DNA of 30,586 nucleotides from Methanobacteriota archaeon (GTDB taxonomy: Archaea; Methanobacteriota; Methanobacteria; Methanobacteriales; Methanobacteriaceae), in the NCBI GenBank assembly GCA_023430285.1, contig JAEZAV010000040.1, positions 1 to 30,586 on the forward strand, in the 5' to 3' direction. Positions 6,943 to 15,603 of this stretch are shown in pieces. Positions within the stretch are counted from its first letter, which is position 1. Each line of letters begins with the position of its first letter. Below the pieces are notes generated by a model that did not search any database, had not been told where the DNA came from, and worked only from the letters and a program-made list of their open reading frames with translations. The position numbers and the translations under genes were made by a program.

Positions 6943-9900
6943 TCAATTGGATATTTTCAAGGATTTTGTGTTGCTGCATCCTATGAATGTGTTATCAGAT
7001 GCGAAGTATACTTTAATTGTTTTTTTGTTGCTGGTTGGTTTGGATATGTAGTTATAGGTCGCAATTCCTGATTTGTTGGTTTTGGATTTTCCAATTAGTT
7101 TACCATCCACGTAGAAATTCACTTCTTTTCCATATAAATTGTTTTTGTGACTATCCTTAAGTTGTGCTTGAACCATTACATTAAATCCTTTGTAGGAACT
7201 TGTGTTTGCATTGTATCTAATCTGTTTTATTGTTACCTCAGAAGAGATGAGGGTTAAGATCCTTTTTACAGCCAAATTTGCATTGTCTGTGCTTCCTGTG
7301 TAATTGGTATCTTCCAGTGTAACTGCCTTTATTGGGTAGTTTCCTGCTGTTTTCAAGTTGATGTGGTAGTTTAAAGTTGCTATTCCTGATTTATTTGTCG
7401 ATGCTGATCCAACGTACTGGTTGTAAACATAGAATTTAACGGTTTTATTTGTAACTGTCATATTTTTGTGTGAGTTCCATACAGTTGCAATGAGGTGAAC
7501 AGTATCTTGAAGATATCCCTTTGTTGAATTGATTTTGATTGAGGTAGGTGTCTTGACTACCGTTAGAATAGTTTGGAGGTAGGATGTTGAATACATGGTG
7601 TCCTGATTAAATATTGAAGTTAAATTGTATGAACCTGGTTTTTGCTTGATGATGTAGTGGAGTATTGCAGTACCATTCATGTTGGTTTTGGCAGTTCCTA
7701 TAATGGTCCCATTTATCAGGAAAGTTACTGTTCTATTTGCCAAATATTTATCAGAATTTGTATCATGCAGTCTTGCTGTTAAAACAGCTGAATCACCGTT
7801 ATATGTCTTTATATTGGTAGATGTTATGGTGGTTGGTTTTTTAATGACTTTTAATGTGTTGCTATTAGTGCTTGATGAGAAATCCGGGTCATTATAGAAA
7901 TTTGTCATTAAGTTAAAAGTTCCTGCCCTATCTGTTGTGTAAATTATTGTTGCAATACCGTCACTGTTGGTTGTTGCTGTGTAATTCTTTCCGTTTACTG
8001 TGAGGTTTACAACTTTGTTTGCTATTGGGTTGTTGTTTTCATCAACCAATGTAATTACTAGCTTAACATTATCACCCACGTATGTATTTGCTGAATTTAC
8101 GGTGATGTAGGTTCTTGGATGCACATACATATCAATTTCCTGATAATTGTTGCACAGGTTAGGGTCATCAGTTAAACCTGAATTGTAAGTTGCTGTATTT
8201 TTGATGAATGAATTGGAGGCTACAATCTGAACAACCAATTTCAGTACCTTGGATTCTCCACTTTCAAGATCACCAACTGTCCAAATTGTGGTGTTAGGAT
8301 CGTAAGCTCCACTTCCGTTGTCTGATATATATTTGAAGAAATCTCCATCTAACCACTCACCAACAGTGACGTTTTCTGCGCCATCTGGACCGTTGTTTGT
8401 TACGGTTATGGTTAAAATTATTTTATCACCGTAGCTTGGGGAGTTGTTCGAAGAATTTACTTTTACAGTAACATCTGCCATGGGAGTGGGTACGTCGATA
8501 CAGGCTGTGTTGTTAACAAGCCCAGTACTTTCTACATAGGGAAGTATGGTGTTGGAATCAAGATCGTAGGGCGGTATATTAACGGGCACATCTGTTGCCA
8601 GGGAGTATAATTGGTTGATATTAATACAATCAATTCCTGTGCTGTAGATGTAATCCATGATGGCTTTAAAATCTGCTTCAGGGTAAACATAGCTGTCATT
8701 ACTTCCTGGAGCTATGTCATGGAAGAGTAGAACTATGTTTGAACCGGACTGTATTGCATTGTCAACATAACCCGTGACACTGGAGACTGATGTGGTGTTT
8801 AAAATGGTGTAAGCAGGGAGTCTGTACATATCCAATCCATTCAATGAGTATATGAGTTCGCCATTGGTTGATCTTCCTGTTAAAACTCCTAAACTTTTCA
8901 TTATTTCAAGAACATCGTTGTTGTAATATCCTCCAGGGAAGGCTAAATTTAATGCACCATCTGGAAGACCTATGCTTGTTAAAAAGTTGATTCCATTGGA
9001 AATTTCAGATTGGATATCTTCGTCTGATAATTGGATCAGATTTTTGTGGTTGTATCCATGGTTTCCAATGATCCATCCTGCTGCAGCCATTTCTTTAAGA
9101 TCGTCAATGGTTAGAACACCATCTGTGCCTATATTGTAACCATTAACATAGGCTGTTCCGGTTATTCCTAAACTCTGCATGTACTTGAAAGCTATTGCGT
9201 ACTGTGCTTCGTTCCCATCATCGAATACAATTAGACATTTTGGCCGCACATTGTCAGCACCGTATGGATTGTAAACATCTTGAGATAACAAATAAACCGT
9301 GCTTTTTGGCGAATCCCATTTGGTGATCCTGGAGTACACTGCAAGTAACCAGTTTCCATCTGAGGGTATTGATGTGGTCCATAATCCAGTTGATAAATCG
9401 AATGAGTTATCCGAGTACTTCCATGTTTTACCGTTGTCCCTACTTACTGCATAGGTTCCATTGGGTGTGAGACCATATGTATAAATTTTAAACACAGCTT
9501 TTGTACTGTTTGGTCCTTGGTTAGTGGCTCGTGTTACACTGTAAATCCAATTCTTGTATTTAGATGACTTCACAGGTGATCCATTTAAACTGTTTCGAAA
9601 TTCCCCATTTAATCGTATTATGGCTGCATCAGGAACGTTTAGTGTTTTATATGTTGATGGATAAATATCCGGTCCGTTTGTATCCTGGTTTGTCTCAGTT
9701 ACATCGTTTCTTATGGTTCCTGTGCTGTTAATGTAGCCCAGTATGGCTATTTGATAAGTTGAACCATTTGTGATGAAATATGTTCCTGTCCCAGTTTTAA
9801 CATTGAAGGTTGTGTCTTTCTTCCATCCAGTACCATCATTTATTCTAACCCATCCATTCCATCCTATTTTAGGGTTGTAAAAGACGAATCCTGTGCCTTT

Positions 9901-10239
9901 ATCATGAATGGTTATGCTCGAATCATCTGGCCCGTTATTTGTGATAATTATGTTGGTCCATACCCATTTAGTGTAGTTGGCACTGGTTACGACCTTTCCA
10001 GGGTTTGGATAGCCATCGTTTCCTGCAGATCTAAATTGATTTTCAATGCTGAATGTTGAAGACTGTGAACTGTCTGGGTTATTTAAACCTGAATTGGAAA
10101 TTTGGTGTGAAGCCACTGTTTTAGATGTGTTTCCAGTTGTTGCAGCATTGGAGCTTCCCATTGTTAGTATAAAGAGGATGATAAAAATTAATATGAATAT
10201 CCCCTTGTAATTATCTTCAATGGTTCTGTTGAGTTTCAT
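6943..10239 (-). CDS. Secreted NodB-type polysaccharide deacetylase fused to DUF11 and Ig-like repeats
   Basis: Predicted exported enzyme removing acetyl groups from a surface glycan. The N-terminal hydrophobic segment (about 12-28) is followed by SSNAA, a plausible cleavage site. A region with TNIIITNNGPDDS and aromatic beta-rich sequence (about 85-320) precedes the NodB domain (about 335-510), which keeps all main motifs: FDDG (near 339), HGYNH (394-398), FPGG (near 433) and LLFHD (near 505). A DUF11 domain with TVTNNGPDGAENVTV follows (about 585-690), then four Ig-like Big_3_5-type repeats to the end (710-1098). No C-terminal anchor is visible. I chose ATG 10239; a GTG at 10257 is also in frame. 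Upstream lies a small inverted repeat, ATATC-GAATAT-GATAT (10263-10278). The gene stands alone and converges with the YdjM-like gene. Confidence 0.88.
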   Translation of the reverse strand: MKLNRTIEDNYKGIFILIFIILFILTMGSSNAATTGNTSKTVASHQISNSGLNNPDSSQSSTFSIENQFRSAGNDGYPNPGKVVTSANYTKWVWTNIIITNNGPDDSSITIHDKGTGFVFYNPKIGWNGWVRINDGTGWKKDTTFNVKTGTGTYFITNGSTYQIAILGYINSTGTIRNDVTETNQDTNGPDIYPSTYKTLNVPDAAIIRLNGEFRNSLNGSPVKSSKYKNWIYSVTRATNQGPNSTKAVFKIYTYGLTPNGTYAVSRDNGKTWKYSDNSFDLSTGLWTTSIPSDGNWLLAVYSRITKWDSPKSTVYLLSQDVYNPYGADNVRPKCLIVFDDGNEAQYAIAFKYMQSLGITGTAYVNGYNIGTDGVLTIDDLKEMAAAGWIIGNHGYNHKNLIQLSDEDIQSEISNGINFLTSIGLPDGALNLAFPGGYYNNDVLEIMKSLGVLTGRSTNGELIYSLNGLDMYRLPAYTILNTTSVSSVTGYVDNAIQSGSNIVLLFHDIAPGSNDSYVYPEADFKAIMDYIYSTGIDCININQLYSLATDVPVNIPPYDLDSNTILPYVESTGLVNNTACIDVPTPMADVTVKVNSSNNSPSYGDKIILTITVTNNGPDGAENVTVGEWLDGDFFKYISDNGSGAYDPNTTIWTVGDLESGESKVLKLVVQIVASNSFIKNTATYNSGLTDDPNLCNNYQEIDMYVHPRTYITVNSANTYVGDNVKLVITLVDENNNPIANKVVNLTVNGKNYTATTNSDGIATIIYTTDRAGTFNLMTNFYNDPDFSSSTNSNTLKVIKKPTTITSTNIKTYNGDSAVLTARLHDTNSDKYLANRTVTFLINGTIIGTAKTNMNGTAILHYIIKQKPGSYNLTSIFNQDTMYSTSYLQTILTVVKTPTSIKINSTKGYLQDTVHLIATVWNSHKNMTVTNKTVKFYVYNQYVGSASTNKSGIATLNYHINLKTAGNYPIKAVTLEDTNYTGSTDNANLAVKRILTLISSEVTIKQIRYNANTSSYKGFNVMVQAQLKDSHKNNLYGKEVNFYVDGKLIGKSKTNKSGIATYNYISKPTSNKKTIKVYFASDNTFIGCSNTKSLKISN
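6946..8112 (-). repeat. Four Ig-like (Big_3_5-type) repeats in the deacetylase
   Basis: The C-terminal 389 residues divide into four units of about 97 residues. Each begins with a strand such as TYITVNSANTYVGDNV or TSIKINSTKGYLQDTV, and contains a V-F-VNG-like strand (VTFLINGT, VKFYVYNQ, VNFYVDGK) followed by G-A-TN-GIAT (TNKSGIATLNY, TNKSGIATYNY). The same unit recurs nine times in the adhesin-like protein at 25399. Confidence 0.8.
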
Positions 10240-10356
10240 TGAACTAATTGTATACACCCCTGATATCGAATATGATATTAATTCTATTAAAAAGAAAATA
10301 TTTAATTTTTATTGAACATACAAAAAAAATTATGGATTGTTAATCCATTATTCATG

Positions 10357-11595
10357 TTACTTCGAATTGTTTTTTGAGTTGTAATCTGAGTTGTACCCCT
10401 TTGTGAGTGGAAATTTGTTGGGACTGTACTTTCTGTTTTGGTTATTATATTCTTTTCCAAATACATCGTCGTATGCAGCTACTATTTTTTCCCATGAATA
10501 TTCCTGTTTTACTCGGGATAATGCCAGTTTTTTCATTATCTGGTATTGGTCAGGGTGGTTATCAACATCGTCCATTTTTGTTGCGAGTTCATCCGAATCT
10601 TTGAAGTAAAGTGCGGAATCTTGGCATACTTCCTCGTTGAATTGATTTCTATGTGTTAGCAGAATATTTTCCATTACCATTGCTTCGATGAGTGATGGAT
10701 TGGTTCCTCCAACTGAATGACCGTGTATGTAACCGAAACAATTCTGTCTTAACATGTTCAAGGATTTTTGATCGTAAATTCCTCCGGTGAAAACTATGTT
10801 TTTAGTCTCATCCATCCCTTCAATCATGTTGTTAATTGTTTCTTGGTAATCTGAGTTTAGAAAGTTTCCAACTATTACCAGTGGTTTTTTTGTTTTACTC
10901 TTGAGGTAGCTTTCCACTATTGTATGAACATTATTTTCTGGCTCTAATCTTGCTACCAACAACCAATAATTGGAATCTTCTACAACACCCCTCAAGGATC
11001 CTGGTAGATATTCGTCGTTCCATCCAATCGCAGGGATCTCACTGACACCGTATGCAATGAACTTGGAACTTTTACTGTATTTATTATCGTAGTACTCTTT
11101 TATTCCCATTGAATCAGCAATTATTTTATCTGCCCAGAAAACACCCATTCTCTCCTGAATTTTGAGCATTAATTTTATCATGCCACTGAATTTGTTTCTT
11201 TTCCATTCAAATCCATCTGGATTAAGATATAGTGTTTTTCCAAATAATTTAGGTATGAAGAAGAATAATGCTGCACTGTATCCCAGCATGTATATCTGAT
11301 CAGCTTTTAAGCTTGCGTAGAATAATGAGTAGGCATCGTACATTATTTCGTAGATCATTCCTAAGACATTGGATTTTGGATGTTTTATTGGGAAGTAAAA
11401 CAAATTTACATCCTTAAATTTTTCAGGTGGATCTATAACATCCGGTTGTTCACAGCTCACATAAACTTCGTAATCTTTTTTTGCTAGTTTTTGACTAATA
11501 TTTTCTGTAAAACATTCAAATCCCCCGTAATTGTTTGGGATTCCGCGGCTTCCAATAATTGCTATTGAATTTTTCTTTTTTTGTGAAAATTTCAT
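10357..11595 (-). CDS. Glycosyltransferase family 4, DUF1972/rhamnosyltransferase-like
   Basis: A 412-residue GT-B enzyme. The N-terminus SIAIIGSRGIPNNYGGFE is the hallmark of the DUF1972 (PF09314) domain found in WchF/Cps2T-type beta-rhamnosyltransferases of capsule clusters. It continues with YLNPDGFEWKR, LLVARLEPENN at the domain boundary, and GHSVGGTNPSLIEAM in the donor-nucleotide region. The tail (about 385-412) is Asn/Lys/Ser-rich and looks unstructured. ATG 11595 has GAGGG 9 nt upstream; an in-frame TTG at 11616 is less likely. It is followed 117 bp later by the deacetylase gene on the same strand, with an A-run (T-run on the minus strand) near 10321-10328 between them. The sugar may be rhamnose or a relative, but this is family analogy only. 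Confidence 0.9.
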   Translation of the reverse strand: MKFSQKKKNSIAIIGSRGIPNNYGGFECFTENISQKLAKKDYEVYVSCEQPDVIDPPEKFKDVNLFYFPIKHPKSNVLGMIYEIMYDAYSLFYASLKADQIYMLGYSAALFFFIPKLFGKTLYLNPDGFEWKRNKFSGMIKLMLKIQERMGVFWADKIIADSMGIKEYYDNKYSKSSKFIAYGVSEIPAIGWNDEYLPGSLRGVVEDSNYWLLVARLEPENNVHTIVESYLKSKTKKPLVIVGNFLNSDYQETINNMIEGMDETKNIVFTGGIYDQKSLNMLRQNCFGYIHGHSVGGTNPSLIEAMVMENILLTHRNQFNEEVCQDSALYFKDSDELATKMDDVDNHPDQYQIMKKLALSRVKQEYSWEKIVAAYDDVFGKEYNNQNRKYSPNKFPLTKGYNSDYNSKNNSK

Positions 11596-12255
11596 AAATG
11601 TAAACCCTCTTAACAAATATTTTTTTCCAGCTCCCCAACCCAGTTTTTGTGATTTTTGATCTCACGTGAGAAACTTTTCTTACACTACTTTTTTTGGTTT
11701 TAACCATTAATAAGGTTATTCATTTCAATGAAATAGAATGTAATAAGGTGATTATAGAGGATTATTTGAACTAATACTCATAATTTAATAAAGGCTAGAG
11801 TAACGTCAATTACTATCAATTGCATAGATGAATATACTACATTAAATTACGTTAAACAATAATTAGAAAATTATCCAAAAATATGAACAAAATTAGCATA
11901 AAAATATGAACAAATAATTAAATTGATCCATTATTTACAATGGAATTCAAGGATAACCTAGTGAAACTATTAGGAAATTTAAAAAAAAAAATTTTGTGAA
12001 AATTAGCACAAATCAACAAAAACAACAGTTTTTTTGTGAAAATAATATCACCCATTACAGGCACATATGTTGAATATTTTTCACTAAATTATAGGTTTCA
12101 TAAGTTTAGTTTCAACTTCGTACCTGACATCACCATCAAAAACTCAGTCATAAAATAAGACTAAATATCACAGATCACAACTTCTTTTTTTACTGATAAA
12201 ACTGTTATGAAGTGTTTTGTAAAAAAATATTAAGATGTAATATGAAATAAAAACT
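11596..12255. other. 660-bp AT-rich non-coding divergent region
   Basis: This gap separates the DUF1972 GT4 (minus) from the GT2 at 12256 (plus). I see no convincing ORF or RNA gene. It holds a 12-bp palindrome (11660-11671), small inverted repeats TAACC/GGTTA (11701-11718) and ATTTC/GAAAT (11722-11734), a 15-bp direct repeat AAAAATATGAACAAA at 11877-11891 and 11900-11914, and many A/T runs. It probably carries promoters for both flanking genes. Confidence 0.6.
11660..11671. promoter_or_regulatory. 12-bp perfect palindrome upstream of the DUF1972 glycosyltransferase
   Basis: TCTCACGTGAGA is a perfect palindrome with a GC-richer core in otherwise AT-rich DNA, 65 bp before the ATG at 11595 on the minus strand. 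The position suits an operator overlapping a promoter. No regulator gene is visible in the window. Confidence 0.4.
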
Positions 12256-13320
12256 ATGGATACAGTTCTCAAAGAAAATTCAACCTACCCCAATGTTGTG
12301 TTTATAGTACTGAACTGGAATGGTTGGCAAGACACCCTGGAATGTTTGAAGTCAATTGACAAGGTAAACTATCCAAACTACTCTTTTATACTGGTGGATA
12401 ATGCTTCAGAAGATGATTCCATCGAGAGGATTCATGATTACTGCAACACACTTGATGATAAAATCAACGAAGAATCACAGATTCACCTGAACCTGAAAAA
12501 TCTGATTGAAATAGCCTTTGAGGATCTAAATAACGTTAACATTGACTTAGATAAGTCATTAAATTCCAGTAGACTGAAAAACATTATCTTGATCAAAAAT
12601 GATGAAAACTACGGTTTCACCGGAGGTAACAACATTGCACTTGACTTCGCCAAGGAGAACTTGAAGCAGGATTACTATCTACTTTTAAACAACGACACTG
12701 TTGTAGATCCTGATTTTCTTAAGAACATGATAGATTCTGTTCAAAAGCATGATAATGTTGGATTTGCAGGACCGAAAATTTATTACTACAGCCCCGAAGA
12801 AGTTTCAAATCTTCTGAGCTTTACTGGTGGAACCATCAACCTGAACACATCTGAGCCGAGTCCCATTGGTAAAGATCAAATTGATGCTGGACAGTATGAA
12901 GCTGACAAAGTCGTGGACTACGTGGAAGGTTCATGTATGCTTGTTAGCTCTGAACTTGCTGAAACAATAGGTTTCTTTGATCAGGACTACTTTACCTACT
13001 GGGAAGAAATAGATTGGTGCATTAGGGGTAAAAAAGCCGGTTTCAACACAATTTACACACATAAAGCTAAAATTTGGCATAAATGCTATGGATCTGATAT
13101 TGGAGCCATGAGCATATACTACATGATAAGAAACAGGTTTCTTTTTATGAAAAAGAACGAAACCATGTTGCAACAGTTTACAAGTATTTTATATTACTTC
13201 TTCTATTTCTTCTGGAAGATCCTGTTCTCATTGGCTTTCATACGCAGGGATAAAGCCAAACTCATATCATTTTTAGATGGTACACTGGATGGAATTAAAA
13301 ACATTAAAGGAAAAAAATAA
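12256..13320 (+). CDS. Glycosyltransferase family 2 with an insertion in the nucleotide-binding half
   Basis: A 354-residue GT-A enzyme with VVFIVLNWNGWQDT, LVDNASEDDS (46-55), ENYGFTGGNN (117-126), LLNNDTVVDPDF (143-154) and YWEEIDWCIRGK (248-259). Between DNASEDDS and the next core strand (LKNIILIKNDENYGF) lie about 50 residues (58-107), rich in Asp, Asn and Leu; in most relatives, including the GT2s at 2363 and 3498, this link is much shorter. A hydrophobic segment near 305-327 (YYFFYFFWKILFSLAF) suggests membrane attachment. The ribosome site is weak. It is a lone plus-strand gene between two minus-strand blocks, so it has its own promoter. Glycan function is by family. Confidence 0.87.
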   Translation: MDTVLKENSTYPNVVFIVLNWNGWQDTLECLKSIDKVNYPNYSFILVDNASEDDSIERIHDYCNTLDDKINEESQIHLNLKNLIEIAFEDLNNVNIDLDKSLNSSRLKNIILIKNDENYGFTGGNNIALDFAKENLKQDYYLLLNNDTVVDPDFLKNMIDSVQKHDNVGFAGPKIYYYSPEEVSNLLSFTGGTINLNTSEPSPIGKDQIDAGQYEADKVVDYVEGSCMLVSSELAETIGFFDQDYFTYWEEIDWCIRGKKAGFNTIYTHKAKIWHKCYGSDIGAMSIYYMIRNRFLFMKKNETMLQQFTSILYYFFYFFWKILFSLAFIRRDKAKLISFLDGTLDGIKNIKGKK

Positions 13321-13378
13321 GCTTAATTCGTTTTAGTCTGTATTTTAAACCATTAATTTAGTGATCAAAAATAGTAAG

Positions 13379-13412
13379 AAAAAAATTAGAAAATTATTGA
13401 ATCGTTTTTTTT
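13379..13412. terminator. T-runs between convergent GT2 and DUF2206-like genes
   Basis: An A7 run at 13379-13385 reads as T7 on the minus strand, after the gene ending at 13411. A T8 run at 13405-13412 on the plus strand lies 85 bp after the GT2 stop and overlaps the end of the opposing gene. Confidence 0.4.
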
Positions 13413-15588
13413 ATATGAACAGTTTTGATCCTCCGTTGTCGTAGATCGAAGTCGCAACCTTTGTTAGATTTGATATGTCGTAGTACTGCACTATTGATGA
13501 ACCAACTGGAGGAACTCCGAATTTTCCAGATTCCAAGTTGTAAGTTCCTAATAGCATGTATGTTCCTGTGTTGGGAGAGTACAACGTATTTTTAGCTTTT
13601 TCATATGGAATAAATCCATTTAACAATAAAAATCTGTACGTGTCTGCGTGTACCTCATCGGTTGTCCTGTAATCTGTGATCCAAAGAGCTCCTGCCACTT
13701 CCTCGCTGTTAAATTTAGGACCATCCATGGAAGGGTGGATCACGATTGAAGATGGCTTATCATGCAGTAACTCGTAGGCAACTCCGCTGTTGAACATCAA
13801 AGAAATTGCCAAAAACAATGCCATTATCTTGAAAGATGTTTTTTTAATAGATTCTGGCTTCCATCTATATTTTAATAACTTGTTAAGTAAATCTGAAAGT
13901 TTTAACCATCCTATTACAAAGAACAGGGCTAGGAATATGAGGGCTATTTGGTAAAACCTCTCAGGGTTTAGTGCGCCTGCAAGGAAAGGTACTACAAGCA
14001 CCAATACCAAAAGTACAAAACTCATAACAGTAAACAGGGCAAAATTTTCGTTGATCTTCATTTTTGTGCGCCTGTAAATAAGTGCCAATATTCCTACAGC
14101 GATTATGGCCTCTATCAGCAAATGGAAAACAAGTGCTATGCTCCTCCAGAATGTTTTCTCACCAGTTACTATTCCAACAGCCATCAAAGCATTTGGGTTG
14201 AATAAAAAGAGGTATCCGAGCGTTACTAAATTGTTTATTGTGGTTAGGGTGAGGTTGAAAAGTACCGAGCTTGAAACGAACAAGTAATACAGTATTGTGA
14301 TACTGAATAAAAGAATTAACTGGAGTTTGTATCTCATCTTAGGCCTTTCAGTAGATTCTGCGGGCTTAAAGAAAAAGCGTAAAAGGGACCATTTTTCTAG
14401 CTTCGGATATTTTTCATTCAACTTCAGGTTTCTAAGCAGAATTATGAGATATGCTGTTGTAGCGAGGAATATGTAGATGTAGTCCATGGAGTAGTGCGAT
14501 ACCAGGAGTGCTGGTATAAACACAACTGTGAGTATTACGATGTTCCTATCTGAAATATCCCTTTCCAACATGAGCATGATCATTAGTACAAAAAATAGTT
14601 CCCCTATTTCCTGCCTTGCAAGGTAGGGCATTTCTAAAAAGAACATGAATATTGATATGAAAAGGAAACATGCAAAGAAAGCAATTTTAGTGTTTGTTTG
14701 TCTCTTAAATAAGGAGTATAATCCTAATGGTACAAATACAAAGATTAAAGGATAAATAACCTTGTATATTATTACAATAGACATTCCTGATATCTTAGAG
14801 AAAATTGGAACAATTATAACCAAACTTAGCATTGCGTTTAATAGATCAGGTATGGAGGAGTTCCAATAAGATGCATTGTTCACGAGGTTGGTGAAGTAGA
14901 ACTCGAGGTTAATGTCCCAACCAGTGATGTAGTTGGTTATGAGTGATGTTGAAAGTACTAGGGTCAATGCCATTGAAAAAATTGCCAGTGGATATATTTT
15001 TTTGGGCAGTTTATTAAAGGCAACCAGAAACGGTACTGCAGCAATTAAAAAGAACATTATAATGAGTAATATATTGTTTTGATAAATGTTGATGAGATAG
15101 GTTCCAAATATGGCTGTGAATGGCAGCAGTAGAAATGTCAGTATTGGTACTGACAATCCTGTTGTATCCAAAATTTCAGGTTGGTCAAAATCCCTATCCC
15201 TCCTGAAACCCAGGTAGCACAAAAGCCCTGTGAATATGGTGAAGGTGATGAGTAATGGAACTGTGGATATTGGAAGGTTGATTCCTAAATATGGATAAAC
15301 TAAATCCACCAACATTCCAAAGAACATTATGGATGCTGTGCCTAGACCCAAACTGTAGAGCAGGTTTCTAATTGAGTCCAGTTTATGAATTCTTAAAATT
15401 CTAAGAATAATCATTCCGTTTAAAAAGAACAGAGCTATGAATGCCGATATTGCCCTTACAAAGGGTATGTTAATGTTGTAAAACTCTAAAATTGTTGTGA
15501 CCCATAGTAATACTTGAAACAGTATAACAACGGAAAGCAGGTATTTGATATTCCAATCATTAATTTTGAAGGGATTTAAAAATTTCAT
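13411..15588 (-). CDS. Large multi-pass membrane protein, DUF2206-like (GT-C-like)
   Basis: A 725-residue protein with about 14 hydrophobic membrane segments and a C-terminal globular part (about 620-725) predicted outside. The overall look, and a loop motif ITGWDINLEFYF after a run of N-terminal membrane segments, resemble DUF2206 (PF09971) proteins of methanogens. An acidic D-x3-E in such a loop is also the style of GT-C glycosyltransferases, which use lipid-linked sugars on the outer face. Start ATG 15588 has AGGTTAGATC just upstream. Only 15 bp separate it from the GT4 before it, so it is the last gene of a four-gene operon. Function is inferred from context; the family has no assigned reaction that I know of. 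Confidence 0.75.
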   Translation of the reverse strand: MKFLNPFKINDWNIKYLLSVVILFQVLLWVTTILEFYNINIPFVRAISAFIALFFLNGMIILRILRIHKLDSIRNLLYSLGLGTASIMFFGMLVDLVYPYLGINLPISTVPLLITFTIFTGLLCYLGFRRDRDFDQPEILDTTGLSVPILTFLLLPFTAIFGTYLINIYQNNILLIIMFFLIAAVPFLVAFNKLPKKIYPLAIFSMALTLVLSTSLITNYITGWDINLEFYFTNLVNNASYWNSSIPDLLNAMLSLVIIVPIFSKISGMSIVIIYKVIYPLIFVFVPLGLYSLFKRQTNTKIAFFACFLFISIFMFFLEMPYLARQEIGELFFVLMIMLMLERDISDRNIVILTVVFIPALLVSHYSMDYIYIFLATTAYLIILLRNLKLNEKYPKLEKWSLLRFFFKPAESTERPKMRYKLQLILLFSITILYYLFVSSSVLFNLTLTTINNLVTLGYLFLFNPNALMAVGIVTGEKTFWRSIALVFHLLIEAIIAVGILALIYRRTKMKINENFALFTVMSFVLLVLVLVVPFLAGALNPERFYQIALIFLALFFVIGWLKLSDLLNKLLKYRWKPESIKKTSFKIMALFLAISLMFNSGVAYELLHDKPSSIVIHPSMDGPKFNSEEVAGALWITDYRTTDEVHADTYRFLLLNGFIPYEKAKNTLYSPNTGTYMLLGTYNLESGKFGVPPVGSSIVQYYDISNLTKVATSIYDNGGSKLFI

Positions 15589-15603
15589 GATCTAACCTTT
15601 TTT

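Noticed and set aside
10321..10328. A8 run between the GT4 and the deacetylase as a firm operon boundary
   Set aside because: It could terminate the minus-strand GT4, but the 117-bp gap alone does not show whether the two genes are separate transcripts.
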